A DNA stretch of 64,000 bases from Streptomyces sp. TLI_146 (GCF_002846415.1 NZ_PJMX01000001.1:3968001-4032000), one strand, 5' to 3'. Numbered from the stretch's first letter, positions 27,993 to 38,294 are shown. The notes: generated from the sequence alone by a model not told the origin. Program-made: numbers and translations.

Positions 27993-29294
27993 TCAGCGCC
28001 GGCCCTGGAGCCGGGCCGAGGACGACCGGGCCTTGCCGAGCTTCTTGTAGAGGCGCGCCCCCGGGCACTCGGTGGCGAAACCGTCCCGGTGTCCGGAGAT
28101 GACGTTGAGCCTGACGCTTCGCCCCTTCCGGTAGAGGTTCCCGCCGGCCGACGTGAGATGCGTGGTGCCCTTGGGATTCACCCCGTACAGACCGAGCTTC
28201 CAGGCGGTCAGCCGGGCGATCGCGTCGAGGGCGGCGGCGGACGGGTTGGCCGAGGTGTACGTGCCGATGACCGCGACGCCCATGGAGTTGGTGTTGAAAC
28301 CGAGAGTGTGCGCCCCGAGGACCGGCTTGGCCACACCTCCCGCGCGGCCTTCGTAGATGGTGCCGCACTTGTCGACGGCGAAGTTGTAGCCGATGTCGCG
28401 CCAGCCGCTGCTGCGGACGTGGTAGCGGTAGATGCTGCGCAGCACGGAGGCCGCCTGCGAGCAGCGGTAGTTGTTGCCGGACGCCGTGTGGTGCACGAAG
28501 GCGGCCTTGACCTTGCCGGTGTAGACGTAACCGGGCTCGCGCAGCTGCTCGTCGGCGCCCCAGCCGTGGCGCGTGACGATGCGCGGGCGCGGGCCGATGT
28601 ACGGGCGGGCCGCCGCCGCGCCCGCCCGCGCGCCGGACGCCAGGGCCCGGTCGCGGGCCGGCTCGGCGCCGTCGCCCTGCTCCGCCTCCTCCGCCGCCCC
28701 CACCCCGTCCGGGTCCGCGCCCGGGTCGACCAGGTCGACGTGCAGGCCCCGGGGCAGCGCGCCCGGCGTCACCCGGCCCTCCCCGGCCGCCTCCGGCCGT
28801 ACGCGCACCTCGACGCCGTCCGAATGGCCCACCCACAGCGGGGCGGTGGAGCCGTGGAGGCGCGCGGCGTCGTACTCGGCGGTGCCGGGGTCGGGGGCGT
28901 GCTCCTGGTTGTGGGTGTCGACGTCCTGCCAGCCGGACCAGGTGCGGGAGCCGACGGCCCGGGTGCGGACCTGGACGGTGCCGTGGAGTTCGGCCTTCGC
29001 GTCGTCCCAGACCACGCCGAGCAGGGAGAAGGGTTCGGTGTTCCGCTCCGGCAACCCCTGGGCGCGGCCGGCCCCGAGCGTCCGGTCGGTCGCTCCCAGC
29101 GGGGCGAGCGGCAGCGACTGGGTGGTGCCCGCCGGCTCGGCGGAGGAGGAAGAGGACGACACCGTGGCGACGGAGGACACGGAAGGGGACGCGGCGGCGG
29201 ACGCCGCGAGCGGCAGGGCGAGTGCGGTGGCGCACGCGACCGAGATCGAGGATGCAAGGAGTGCACGCATGCTGACGATCGTGGACATAAGCAT
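27993..29294 (-). CDS. N-acetylmuramoyl-L-alanine amidase, PGRP type, secreted
   Basis: This 433-residue secreted peptidoglycan amidase has a signal peptide (about 1-34, ending near ASAAA), then about 200 residues with WDDAKAELHGTVQVRTR and a W-G-W-type beta region. The PGRP/amidase-2 domain follows at about 240-410. Zinc ligands are a His in FVHHTASG, and the SGHRD...TEC segment near 405-412. It cuts the lactyl-amide between MurNAc and the stem peptide. Several Met starts lie close together (29294, 29288, 29270); the first is used. It is divergent from the TIGR03089 gene with 104 bases between them. Confidence 0.88.
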   Translation of the reverse strand: MLMSTIVSMRALLASSISVACATALALPLAASAAASPSVSSVATVSSSSSSAEPAGTTQSLPLAPLGATDRTLGAGRAQGLPERNTEPFSLLGVVWDDAKAELHGTVQVRTRAVGSRTWSGWQDVDTHNQEHAPDPGTAEYDAARLHGSTAPLWVGHSDGVEVRVRPEAAGEGRVTPGALPRGLHVDLVDPGADPDGVGAAEEAEQGDGAEPARDRALASGARAGAAAARPYIGPRPRIVTRHGWGADEQLREPGYVYTGKVKAAFVHHTASGNNYRCSQAASVLRSIYRYHVRSSGWRDIGYNFAVDKCGTIYEGRAGGVAKPVLGAHTLGFNTNSMGVAVIGTYTSANPSAAALDAIARLTAWKLGLYGVNPKGTTHLTSAGGNLYRKGRSVRLNVISGHRDGFATECPGARLYKKLGKARSSSARLQGRR

Positions 29295-29398
29295 ACAAGT
29301 CTGTCCATCTCAGAACTGACGGACCGTCGGCCGAACCGGTGTACGCGGACGGCGCTCTCCCCGGGCGCGAGCGGCGCCCCCACCCGTAGGCTTGCCGC

Positions 29399-30151
29399 GT
29401 GAACGCCAGCGACCGCACCCCCGCCGACCTGCTGCGATCCGCGCTCGCCGCGGACCCGGCCCGCCCCCTGGTCACCTTCTACGACGACGCCACCGGCGAA
29501 CGCGTGGAACTCTCGGTGGCCACCTTCGCCAATTGGGTGGCCAAGACCGCCAATCTGCTCCAGGGCGACCTCGCCGCCGCGCCCGGCGACCGGCTCGCGC
29601 TGCTGCTGCCCGCGCACTGGCAGAGCGCCGTCTGGCTGCTCGCCTGCCACTCGGTCGGCGTGGTCGCCGAGGTCGGCGGCGACCCGGCGGGCGCGGACCT
29701 CGTGGTGGCGGGGCCGGACGCGCTGGACGCGGCCCGCGCCTGCTCCGGCGAGCGGGTGGCGCTCGCGCTGCGCCCGCTCGGCGGCCGCTTCCCGCAGCCG
29801 CCCGCCGGGTTCCAGGACTACGCGGTCGAGGTACCGAGCCAGGGCGACCGGTTCGCGCCGTTCGCCCCCGTCGACCCCGAGGAGCCCGCGCTCGCCGTGG
29901 GCGGCGCCGAGCTGAGCGCGGCCGGTCTCGTGGAGCGCGCCCGCGCCGACGCCGAGGCCCTGGGCCTGGAGCCCGGCTCGCGGCTGCTGTCGGCGCTCCC
30001 GTACGACAGCTGGGAGGGGCTGGCGCGCGGGCTCTACGCGCCGCTGGCGTCCGGCGGGTCGGTGGTGCTCTGCCGCAACCTCGGCCAACTGGCCGACGGC
30101 GGCCTTGAGAAGCGGATCGAGAGCGAGCGGGTCACGCACCGGGCGGTGTGA
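29399..30151 (+). CDS. TIGR03089 family protein (short acyl-adenylate-forming-like)
   Basis: This 250-residue actinobacterial protein resembles the N-terminal part of AMP-forming acyl-CoA ligases but lacks the C-terminal lid domain. It has GDRLALLLPAHWQSAVWLLA near residues 62-82 and LPYDSWEGLARGLYAPLASGG near 200-220. The canonical AMP-binding P-loop is not seen, so catalysis is unlikely or changed. The start is the GTG at 29399. The family regularly lies beside LCP genes (Rv3268 next to Rv3267), as here. Confidence 0.8.
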   Translation: MNASDRTPADLLRSALAADPARPLVTFYDDATGERVELSVATFANWVAKTANLLQGDLAAAPGDRLALLLPAHWQSAVWLLACHSVGVVAEVGGDPAGADLVVAGPDALDAARACSGERVALALRPLGGRFPQPPAGFQDYAVEVPSQGDRFAPFAPVDPEEPALAVGGAELSAAGLVERARADAEALGLEPGSRLLSALPYDSWEGLARGLYAPLASGGSVVLCRNLGQLADGGLEKRIESERVTHRAV

Positions 30152-30338
30152 CGGGCGGCGCGCACCCGGTACGACCATCGCCCCGGCGCCACCCTTGTGG
30201 CCCACAGCGGGCCGAGTCCCTTGGGCTCCGGGCGCGACTGAGGTGGATGATCGGCGGTACGCCACACAACCAAGCGCGCGCGACGACCGTCTACCGGGGT
30301 GCCCCGGCGGCTTTCCGCCCGCCGCAGACCCGTGAAGG

Positions 30339-31793
30339 ATGGACGCCGACGTGACCGACAGCCCGCCCCCCGCGCCCGACCACCGGGCCGAGGACGAGCC
30401 ACGACCGGACACGCCGACACCGCCCTCACCACCGGAACCGGCCGGGCCGACCGAAGCCGGGCCGACCGAAGCCGAGACGCCGGAAGCCAAGGCGACGGAA
30501 GCCGACGCGACAAAAACCAAGGCGCCGGAAGCGAAGACGGCCGAAGCCGAGACGCCGGAAGCCGAGACGCCGGGCGAGCGGCCCGGCGCGCCCGCGCCCG
30601 CCGACGGCGGGTCCGACGCGCCCGGCGACGGCAACACCCGTCGCCACTGGGTGCGTTGGACCGCCCTCGGTGTGTCGTTCCTCGTGCTCGCCGCCGCCGG
30701 CACCGGCTGGTGGTTCTACAAGAAGCTCGACAACAACATCCGCACCGACACCACGGCCGCCGCCGAGCTGGAGCGCTACGAGAAGGAGCGCCCCCCGCCC
30801 GGCGCGGACAACGCGCAGAACCTGCTGCTCATCGGCTCGGACTCGCGCGCGGGCAGCAACAGCCGGTACGGGCGCGACGACGGCGGCAGCCAGCGCTCGG
30901 ACACCACGATCCTGCTGCACCTGGCGGCGGACCGGAAGTCCGCGACCGCCGTCTCGCTGCCGCGCGATCTGATGGCGGACGTGCCGGACTGCCTCAAGCA
31001 GGACGGCACCCGCTCCAAGGCCCAACTGGTGCAGTTCAACTCGGCGTTCGAGTACGGCGGCGCCGCCTGCACCATCCGTACGGTGGAGAAGCTCACCGGG
31101 ATCCGGGTCGACCACCACATGGTCGTCGACTTCAGCGGCTTCAAGGACATGGTGGACGCGGTCGACGGCGTCGAGGTCTGCCTCAAGCAGCCGGTGGACG
31201 ACCGGCAGGCGCATCTGAAGCTCCCGGCGGGCCGCCAGACCCTCCACGGCGAGGAGGCGCTGGGGTTCGTCCGGGCCCGGCACGGCTTCGGCGACGGCAG
31301 CGACACCGAGCGCATGGACCGCCAGCAGCAGTTCCTCGGCTCGCTGGTGCGCAAGGTGCAGAGCAACGGCGTGCTGCTCAATCCGACCCGGCTCTATCCG
31401 GTGCTGGACGCGATGACGAAGTCGCTCACCACCGACCCGGGGCTGAATTCCCTGAAGGACCTCTACGACCTGGTGCGCGGGATGCGCGGAATCCCGACCG
31501 ACAAGGTGCAGTTCCTGACCGTGCCGCGCAGGCCGTACACGTACGACGCCAACCGCGACGAGCTGGTCCAGCCGGCCGCGCGGCTGCTGTTCCAGCAGCT
31601 CAGGGACGACCGGCCGCTCCAGGTGGCGCCGGCCGGGACCACCGAGCAGAACAAGGGGGACGGGAATGCGCGCACCGGGACGCCCGAGGGGGCGGACGGC
31701 TCGTCGGCGGACGACAAGCCCGATGATCCCGTTTCCCCGAGCCCGGCGCCGACGTACCCGGGTTCGAATGCCGCCGTGGGCATGTGCGGGTAA
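30339..31793 (+). CDS. LCP (LytR-CpsA-Psr) family wall-polymer ligase 1
   Basis: This 484-residue type II membrane enzyme is predicted to transfer lipid-linked wall polymers to peptidoglycan. A cytosolic tail of about 105 residues contains TPEA-like repeats rich in Glu, Ala, Pro and Thr, followed by a single membrane helix at about 108-130. The extracellular LCP domain (about 160-400) has NLLLIGSDSRAG, SDTTILLHLAADRKSATAVSLPRD, the QFNSAFEYGG pocket motif, and ALGFVRARHGF with its conserved Arg residues. There is no LytR_C domain; the tail is Pro/Ser rich. ATG 30339 is used; GTG 30351 is possible. Confidence 0.9.
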   Translation: MDADVTDSPPPAPDHRAEDEPRPDTPTPPSPPEPAGPTEAGPTEAETPEAKATEADATKTKAPEAKTAEAETPEAETPGERPGAPAPADGGSDAPGDGNTRRHWVRWTALGVSFLVLAAAGTGWWFYKKLDNNIRTDTTAAAELERYEKERPPPGADNAQNLLLIGSDSRAGSNSRYGRDDGGSQRSDTTILLHLAADRKSATAVSLPRDLMADVPDCLKQDGTRSKAQLVQFNSAFEYGGAACTIRTVEKLTGIRVDHHMVVDFSGFKDMVDAVDGVEVCLKQPVDDRQAHLKLPAGRQTLHGEEALGFVRARHGFGDGSDTERMDRQQQFLGSLVRKVQSNGVLLNPTRLYPVLDAMTKSLTTDPGLNSLKDLYDLVRGMRGIPTDKVQFLTVPRRPYTYDANRDELVQPAARLLFQQLRDDRPLQVAPAGTTEQNKGDGNARTGTPEGADGSSADDKPDDPVSPSPAPTYPGSNAAVGMCG

Positions 31794-32013
31794 AGCGTGT
31801 GTCAACGGAGAACAGGCAGCGATACGGATTGGGTGGATTGCCCGGTTGTAAGCGGCGTGGAATTTGTCACGGCCGTCGCTCTTCGCTCAACTGGGCAGAT
31901 AGTGTGACGCGACCCTGTGCTTGTGCCACCCGAGGCCACGCACTGCAGGATCGAATGACTGAGCGCTTTGGGGGAAGTGACTCGAGTGGCACCGACGGAG
32001 GACTAAGGCAACC

Positions 32014-33726
32014 GTGGATGCGCAGAGCCGTGGGCGGGCGGAAGAAGTCGACCCGGCAGACCAGTGGGTACTCAACCCGCAGACGGGCAATTACGAATTG
32101 CGACTGAATCCTTCCGGACCGCAGTCGTCCCCGTCGGCAGGCACTCCCCCGCGCAGAACCACCGCCCCCGGCAGAGGCGGCCCGTCCCGCCGTGACGTCC
32201 CCGGTCAGCGCGACAACCGCCGCGCGGGCAACGCCCAGGAGACGCCCCCGACGGCTCCCGGCCGCCGCAAGCGCAAGCCCAAGGCGTCCCGCAAGAAGAA
32301 GGCGCTGATGTGGACGGGCGGTGTGCTGGGGTTCGTCCTGATCGCGGGCTCGACCGGCGCGTACCTGCTCTACCAGCACTTCAACAACAACCTGAACACC
32401 GTCGACGTGGGTGACGCGGGCAGCAAGCACGCCACCTCCGACGGGCCGGTCAACATCCTGATCATCGGTACGGACAAGCGCACCGGCAAGGGCAACGAGG
32501 GGTACGGCGACAAGGGCAGCGAGGGCCACGCCGACACCAACATCCTCTTCCACGTCTCCAAGGACCGGTCGAACGCGACGGCCCTGTCCATCCCGCGCGA
32601 CCTGGTCACCAACATCCCCGAGTGCCCGACCAAGCAGAAGGACGGCACCACCAAGACCGTGCGGTCCGAGGCGAACGTGCGCTTCAACACCAGCCTCGGC
32701 CAGGACGGCCGCGACCCGGGCTGCACCATGCGCACGGTCAAGGCGCTCACCGGGCTCAGCGTCGACCACTTCATGATGGCCGACTTCAACGCGGTCAAGG
32801 AGCTGTCGACGGCCGTCGGCGGCGTCCAGGTGTGCCTGACCAAGCCGGTGAACGACCCCAAGTCGCACCTCAAGCTCCCGGCCGGCAAGTCCACGATCAA
32901 GGGCGAGCAGGCCCTCGCGTTCGTACGGACCCGGCACAGCTTCGGCAACGAGAGCGACCTGGACCGGATCAAGCAGCAGCAGCAGTTCCTCAGTTCGATG
33001 ATGCGGAAGATGAAGTCCGACTCGACGCTGAGCAGCCCGACCAAGATGTACGGGCTCGCGAACGCGGCGACCAAGGCGCTCACCGTCGACTCGGGCATAG
33101 GGTCGATCAAGAAGCTGACCAGCCTGGCGCAGGACCTCAGCAAGGTCGATCTGAAGAACGTCACGTTCACGACCGTTCCGGTCATCGACAATCCGGCGGA
33201 CGGCAAGGTGCACAAGACCGTGGTCGTCGACCCGGTCAAGGCGCCGCAGGTGTTCAGCATGATGCGCTCGGACGTGTCCTTCACCGAGGTGAAGAAGAAG
33301 GAGAGCGAGGCCAAGGACGCCCAGGCGGCGCTCCTCAAGGGCACCCGCGCCCAGGCGTCCGCCGTGCGCGTCCAGGTGCTCAACGGCGGTGCGGTGGCGG
33401 GCTCCGCCTCCCAGACGCTGCTGTGGCTGCAGAACACCAAGGGCGTACTGAAGTCGGACAACGGCGGCAACGCCCCGGCGAAGCTGGCGAACACCACGCT
33501 GGCGTACGCGCCCAACCAGGCGGACCAGGCCCGTAAACTCGCGGATCTGATGGGTCTGCCGGCGAGCGCGCTCAAGCCCGGCACGCAGGACGCGGTGGGC
33601 AGGACACCGATGGTGCTCACCCTCGGCGCGGACTTCAAGGGCGCCGGGATCCCGATCGCCGCTCCGGCCAAGGCGCCCGAAGGAATTCAGAAAGTGGAAG
33701 CGGACAAGTCGGTGTGCGCCAAGTGA
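32014..33726 (+). CDS. LCP family wall-polymer ligase 2
   Basis: This 570-residue LCP protein has a basic cytosolic region of about 95 residues, a membrane helix at about 97-120, an LCP domain at about 145-400 with NILIIGTDKRTG, ALSIPRDLVTNIP, the HFMMADFNAV segment and ALAFVRTRHSFGNESDLDR, and a C-terminal LytR_C domain (about 455-555) starting VRVQVLNGGAVAGSA. The GTG at 32014 has GGAGG 13-17 bases upstream. It is one of three LCP genes in a row on the same strand, with gaps of 220 and 106 bases. Confidence 0.92.
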   Translation: MDAQSRGRAEEVDPADQWVLNPQTGNYELRLNPSGPQSSPSAGTPPRRTTAPGRGGPSRRDVPGQRDNRRAGNAQETPPTAPGRRKRKPKASRKKKALMWTGGVLGFVLIAGSTGAYLLYQHFNNNLNTVDVGDAGSKHATSDGPVNILIIGTDKRTGKGNEGYGDKGSEGHADTNILFHVSKDRSNATALSIPRDLVTNIPECPTKQKDGTTKTVRSEANVRFNTSLGQDGRDPGCTMRTVKALTGLSVDHFMMADFNAVKELSTAVGGVQVCLTKPVNDPKSHLKLPAGKSTIKGEQALAFVRTRHSFGNESDLDRIKQQQQFLSSMMRKMKSDSTLSSPTKMYGLANAATKALTVDSGIGSIKKLTSLAQDLSKVDLKNVTFTTVPVIDNPADGKVHKTVVVDPVKAPQVFSMMRSDVSFTEVKKKESEAKDAQAALLKGTRAQASAVRVQVLNGGAVAGSASQTLLWLQNTKGVLKSDNGGNAPAKLANTTLAYAPNQADQARKLADLMGLPASALKPGTQDAVGRTPMVLTLGADFKGAGIPIAAPAKAPEGIQKVEADKSVCAK

Positions 33727-33832
33727 CGCCGTATGTACGCAACTGATGCGTACGCGACCGACGTGTGCCAAGTGACAACAGGTTTCCTGCCCTTACCGGG
33801 CGCGGGGACCACCTGAGACAGGGGGTATTGGG

Positions 33833-35548
33833 GTGGGGCAGAACAGCGTGCGCGGGGAGGGAACGCGGCCGCGGCGCGTCCAAAACGCCGATCAGCTCGG
33901 CTGGGACGAGTCGCTGTACGGCGAGGAGGGGGGCGGCGGCAAGCCGCCCGCCCCGCGCTCCTCGGGCGACGAGCCGGGCGACGGCAAGGGCGCACCCGAG
34001 AAGGCCGCGGCCGATGGCGGCGGGCACCGGCGCGGCGGTCCGCGCAAACGCGTGAAGAAGAAGGGCAAGAGACGCATCCTGCGCTGGGTCGCCTCGACGC
34101 TCGCCCTGCTCATACTCGGCACGGCCGGCGCCGGTTACCTGTACTACAAGCACCTCAGCGACAGTATCCGCAAGGGCGACCGCAGCGCGGGCGGCTCCAA
34201 CGCCAAGAAGTCCGCGGCCAACGCCGACGGCCAGACCCCGCTGAACGTCCTGCTGATCGGCTCCGACGACCGCAACAAGGCGGAGAACCTGAAGCTGGGG
34301 GGCTCCAAGGACAGCGTCGGCAGCCGGCCGCTCGCCGATGTGCAGATGCTGATGCACGTCTCCGCGGACCGCAAGAGCGCCTCGGTGATCTCCATTCCGC
34401 GTGACACCCGCGTGGACATCCCCGCCTGTGTGAACCCGGAGACCAAGAAGACCGAGCCGGCCACCAACACCCTCATCAACGAGGCGCTGGGCCGGGGCGG
34501 CGCGGGCTGCGTCCTGGACACCTGGGAGAAGCTCACCGGGGTCTACATCGACCACTGGGTGATGGTCGACTTCGCGGGCGTGGTGTCGATGGCGGACGCG
34601 GTCGGCGGCGCCGACGTGTGCGTCAAGCAGAACGTGTACGACGGGCCCAAGCCCAAGGTGCCCGGTGGCTCGCACCTGCGGCTCACCGCGGGCACACACA
34701 AGATCAAGGGCGAGCAGGCGCTGCAGTGGCTGCGCACCCGGCATGCCTTCGAGAGCGACCTGGGCCGCGCCAAGGCCCAGCACATGTACCTCAACTCGGT
34801 GATGCGCGAGCTGAAGAAGCAGAATGCTTTCACCAACCCCGGGCGCATCATGGGACTGGCCGAGACAGCCGTCAACGCGCTCCAGGTCTCGCGCGAGCTC
34901 GGCACGCCCAAGAAGCTCTACGACCTCGGTATGGAGTTCAAGAGCGTGCCGATGGAGCGGATGAACATGCTCACCATGCCCCGGATCCAGGACCCCAAAA
35001 ACAAGGACCACGTGCTGCCGGCGCCCGGCAGCGCCGACGCGCTGTGGTCGCTGCTCCGGGACGACAAGCCGCTCGACAAGAAGGACGACGCCCCGGCCAA
35101 GCCGGAGAGCAAGGGCCCCGCGGCCACCCCGGCCGGCTCGCTCGCGCTCTCGGTCGTCAACGGCACCGGCATCAACGGCGCGCCGCCCACCCAGAAGCGG
35201 GCGACCACGGTCTCCGACACCCTGAAGAACAAGGGCTTCTACAAGGCGAAGGCCTCCGACACCCGCGGCTCGGCCGCCGTCACCACGCTCACGTACCCCA
35301 AGAGCGCGGGCGCGCAGGGCAAGGCCGACGCGATGTCGGTGGCCACGGCGATGGAGCTGCCCTCCAGCGCGGTGAAGGTGTCCGCCGACGTCTCCACGCT
35401 GACCCTCACGGTCGGCGCGGACTGGCGCACCGGCGCCACGTACCCGAAGAAGGACGTCGAGGACAGCGACCCGCTGAAGGACACGGAGAACGTCAACGGC
35501 GCCAGCAAGTCGGACTGCATGGACGTGTACTGGCCCTACCGCTGGTAG
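33833..35548 (+). CDS. LCP family wall-polymer ligase 3
   Basis: This 571-residue LCP protein has the same plan as its neighbour: about 75 hydrophilic residues, a helix near 80-105, and an LCP domain at about 130-400 with NVLLIGSDDRN, SVISIPRDTRVDIPACVNP, the DHWVMVDFAGVV segment and ALQWLRTRHAFESDLGR, then a LytR_C region at about 440-540 with LSVVNGTGINGAP. The GTG at 33833 follows a G-rich site. A long hairpin with A and T tails at 35568-35613 ends the unit, so LCP 2 and LCP 3 may share a transcript. Confidence 0.92.
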   Translation: MGQNSVRGEGTRPRRVQNADQLGWDESLYGEEGGGGKPPAPRSSGDEPGDGKGAPEKAAADGGGHRRGGPRKRVKKKGKRRILRWVASTLALLILGTAGAGYLYYKHLSDSIRKGDRSAGGSNAKKSAANADGQTPLNVLLIGSDDRNKAENLKLGGSKDSVGSRPLADVQMLMHVSADRKSASVISIPRDTRVDIPACVNPETKKTEPATNTLINEALGRGGAGCVLDTWEKLTGVYIDHWVMVDFAGVVSMADAVGGADVCVKQNVYDGPKPKVPGGSHLRLTAGTHKIKGEQALQWLRTRHAFESDLGRAKAQHMYLNSVMRELKKQNAFTNPGRIMGLAETAVNALQVSRELGTPKKLYDLGMEFKSVPMERMNMLTMPRIQDPKNKDHVLPAPGSADALWSLLRDDKPLDKKDDAPAKPESKGPAATPAGSLALSVVNGTGINGAPPTQKRATTVSDTLKNKGFYKAKASDTRGSAAVTTLTYPKSAGAQGKADAMSVATAMELPSSAVKVSADVSTLTLTVGADWRTGATYPKKDVEDSDPLKDTENVNGASKSDCMDVYWPYRW

Positions 35549-35567
35549 TCGCCGCTCACGCGCGCAC

Positions 35568-35613
35568 AAAAGGGGGCGCCCGGTGCTTCACGGCACCGGG
35601 CGCCCCCCTTTTT
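35568..35613. terminator. bidirectional intrinsic terminator
   Basis: A stem of about 18 bp (GGGGGCGCCCGGTGC with its complement) is flanked by AAAA on the left and TTTTT on the right. It lies between convergent LCP 3 and the glycosyltransferase gene. Confidence 0.85.
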
Positions 35614-35653
35614 CGTACGGGCTGATTCGTACGTACTGACTCGTACGCGCCGA

Positions 35654-36679
35654 TCAGACCTTGACCGCCGGGCGGCGGCTCGCGATGACCTTCTTGGCGA
35701 GCGCCTTCGGGCTGGTCAGGAAGCCGTAGCCCCAGGACATGTGCATGGTGGCGAGCGCCACCGGGATCTGGAGGCGGGCCTTGAGCGGAAGGCCCTTGCC
35801 CGCCGGGAGCGAGCCCGCCGCGATCGCGGCGAGATAGCCGGCCGGGATCACGAAGCCCACCGGGGTGAGCGCCGCGCCCACCACGATGCCCGCCGCGATC
35901 GCGCACACCGCGGTCGGCGGGGCGAGGTAGCGCAGGTTGATGGAGCCCTCGTGGTAGCGGGCCACGACATGGCGCCAGCGGCCGTAGTCCTTGTACTGCT
36001 TGGCCAGGGCGCGCACGCTCGGGCGCGGGCGGTATTGGACCCTCAGCTCGGGCGAGAACCAGATGAGGCCGCCGGCCTCGCGGATGCGGAAGTTCAGCTC
36101 CCAGTCCTGGGCGCGGATGAACTCCTCGTTGTAGCCGCCCTGTTGCTCCAGCGCCTCGCGCCGGAAGACACCCAGGTACACCGTCTCGGCCGGGCCCGCC
36201 GCGCCGCCGGTGTGGAAGGCCGCGTTACCGACGCCGATCTTCGACGTCATGGCGGCCGCGACCGCGTCCTCCCAGGCGTTCTCGCCCTCGGCGTGCATGA
36301 TGCCGCCGACATTCTGCGCGCCGGTCTCCTCCAGGAGGCGGACGGCGGTGGCGATGTAGTTCGGGGAGAGCATGCCGTGGCCGTCGACCCGTACCACGAT
36401 CGGGTGACGGGAGGCCTTGATGGCCGCGTTCAGGGCCGCCGGCGTACGCCCGGTGGGATTGGGCACGGTGTGGACCCTGGCTCGTTTATTGGATGCAGTC
36501 TCCTGTACGAGCTCGGCGGCGATCTCGTTCGTGCGGTCCGTGGACGGGCCGAGCGCGATCACCACCTCCATCTCGCCGTCGTACTCCTGTTCCAGGATGT
36601 GGCGGACCGAGTTGCGCAGATGCCGCTCCTCATTGAGGACCGGCATGATCACGGAAACAGCGGGGTGCGTGGCGTTCAT
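35654..36679 (-). CDS. GT2 family glycosyltransferase
   Basis: This is a 341-residue inverting glycosyltransferase. The GT-A domain (1-230) starts VSVIMPVLNEERHLRN. The acidic metal motif lies in VVRVDGHGM. ETVYLGVFRREAL and EFIRAQDWELNFRIREAGG (the ED-type catalytic region) follow. The last 100 residues contain two hydrophobic segments that place it at the membrane. The sugar and acceptor are unknown; its position among LCP genes suggests a wall-polymer role. The start is the ATG at 36679. It is divergent from LCP 4. Confidence 0.9.
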   Translation of the reverse strand: MNATHPAVSVIMPVLNEERHLRNSVRHILEQEYDGEMEVVIALGPSTDRTNEIAAELVQETASNKRARVHTVPNPTGRTPAALNAAIKASRHPIVVRVDGHGMLSPNYIATAVRLLEETGAQNVGGIMHAEGENAWEDAVAAAMTSKIGVGNAAFHTGGAAGPAETVYLGVFRREALEQQGGYNEEFIRAQDWELNFRIREAGGLIWFSPELRVQYRPRPSVRALAKQYKDYGRWRHVVARYHEGSINLRYLAPPTAVCAIAAGIVVGAALTPVGFVIPAGYLAAIAAGSLPAGKGLPLKARLQIPVALATMHMSWGYGFLTSPKALAKKVIASRRPAVKV

Positions 36680-36798
36680 CGTGGTTCACGTTACCGCGAA
36701 CGGGGGACAGCGTTGCGCGCGGCCGGGGCGGCGGCCGTTGTCGCAGATCGTATGGGCCTACGGTGCTCACTATCCCCCTTTCGCCCGCGGAGGTCCCC

Positions 36799-38262
36799 GT
36801 GCCCACGCCCCCCCGCTCCCGTTCCCCCCGTACCGACCGGCCCCGCAGCAGACAGCAGGACGAGCGGCCCCGCTGGGGCATGCGGATGGCGACGACCCTC
36901 TCGGTCCTCGTGCTGGGCGCGGGCGGGGTGGGCCACGCCGTGGTGACCGGTCTGGACGGCGGGATCGGGCGGGTGGACCCGTTCAAGGACATGAAGAACC
37001 GGCCGCAGGCGGGACACGGCACCAACATCCTGCTCGTCGGCACGGACGGCCGGGAGACGGTCACGCCGGAGGAGAAGGAGAAGTACCGGCTGGGCGGGGC
37101 GCCCTGCCACTGCACCGACACGATGATGATCGTGCACATCTCCTCGGACCGGAACCGGGCGAGCGTGGTGAGCCTCCCCCGCGACAGCTACGCGGAGATC
37201 CCCGAGCACACCGACCAGAACACCGGCGCGCACCACAACCAGCACCCCGTGAAGATCAACGCGGCGTACGCGGAGGGCGGGCCCGCGCTCACCGTGCGCA
37301 CGGTGGAGCACATGACGGGGCTGAAGATGGACCACTACCTGGAGGTCGACTTCACCAGCTTCATGAAGACCGTGGACGTGCTCGGCGGGGTGCAGATCTG
37401 CACGGCCCGCCCGATGAAGGACGCGTACACCGGTCTCGACCTCGCGGCGGGCACGCACGAGCTCGACGGCGGGCAGGCGCTCCAGTACGTACGCTCCCGG
37501 CACACCGACGGGTCGGCGGACCTCGGCCGGATGCAGCGCCAGCAGCGGTTCATGGCGGCGCTGATCCACAAGGCGACGGGGTCGGGGGTGCTGATGAACC
37601 CGGTGCGCTTCCGCGAGGTGGCCTCGACGCTGCTGTCGTCGGTCCGGGCGGACCAGGGCTTCGGGGCGGAGGAGATCCTGTCGCTCGGCCGGACGATGCG
37701 GGGCTTCTCGCCGGCGTCGTCGGAGTTCGCGACCGTGCCGATCGGGCAGATGAGCTTCCCGGTGAAGGGGATCGGGTCGACGGTGAAGTGGGACCCGGCG
37801 AAGTCGCGGAAGCTGTTCGCCTCGCTGCGCGAGGACCTGCCGCTCGCGCAGGTGCGCGGGGCGCAGGACGGGAAGGGCCACGCGCCCGGGGCGATGGTCG
37901 AGGTGGCGCCGGACCGCATCCGGGTCCAGGTCTTCAACGGCACCCGTACGGACGGGCTCGGGCGCCGGGTGGACGACGCGCTGCGGGCGACGGGCTTTCG
38001 CACGACGGGGACGCCGATGGCGGGCGGCGTCCGGGACCTGCCGCGCACGCTGGTCGAGTACGACCCGCGCTGGGACCGCTCGGCCCGGTCCCTGGCGACG
38101 GCCCTGCCCGGCGCCGAACTCCGCCCGGTCAAGGGGCTGGGCCCCACGCTGAAGGTGACGGCGGGCACGGACTTCAGGGCGGTGACGCCGGTGCGGGGGG
38201 AGACGGCGGAGGGGGCGGGGGCGTTCGAGACGGTACGGGGGGATCAGGTGGTGTGCCCTTAG
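36799..38262 (+). CDS. LCP family wall-polymer ligase 4
   Basis: This 487-residue LCP protein has about 35 basic residues, a membrane helix near 38-60, an LCP domain at about 80-330 with NILLVGTDGRE, SVVSLPRDSYAEIPEH, LKMDHYLEVDF and ALQYVRSRHTDGSADLGR, and a LytR_C domain near 370-470 starting RVQVFNGTRTDGLG. The GTG at 36799 is chosen because GGAGG sits five bases upstream; a GTG at 36763 would add 12 residues but has no ribosome site. It is set apart from the other LCP genes by the opposed glycosyltransferase. Confidence 0.9.
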   Translation: MPTPPRSRSPRTDRPRSRQQDERPRWGMRMATTLSVLVLGAGGVGHAVVTGLDGGIGRVDPFKDMKNRPQAGHGTNILLVGTDGRETVTPEEKEKYRLGGAPCHCTDTMMIVHISSDRNRASVVSLPRDSYAEIPEHTDQNTGAHHNQHPVKINAAYAEGGPALTVRTVEHMTGLKMDHYLEVDFTSFMKTVDVLGGVQICTARPMKDAYTGLDLAAGTHELDGGQALQYVRSRHTDGSADLGRMQRQQRFMAALIHKATGSGVLMNPVRFREVASTLLSSVRADQGFGAEEILSLGRTMRGFSPASSEFATVPIGQMSFPVKGIGSTVKWDPAKSRKLFASLREDLPLAQVRGAQDGKGHAPGAMVEVAPDRIRVQVFNGTRTDGLGRRVDDALRATGFRTTGTPMAGGVRDLPRTLVEYDPRWDRSARSLATALPGAELRPVKGLGPTLKVTAGTDFRAVTPVRGETAEGAGAFETVRGDQVVCP

Positions 38263-38294
38263 GGGCGCCGCCCCGCATACGGCGGTGCCGCATA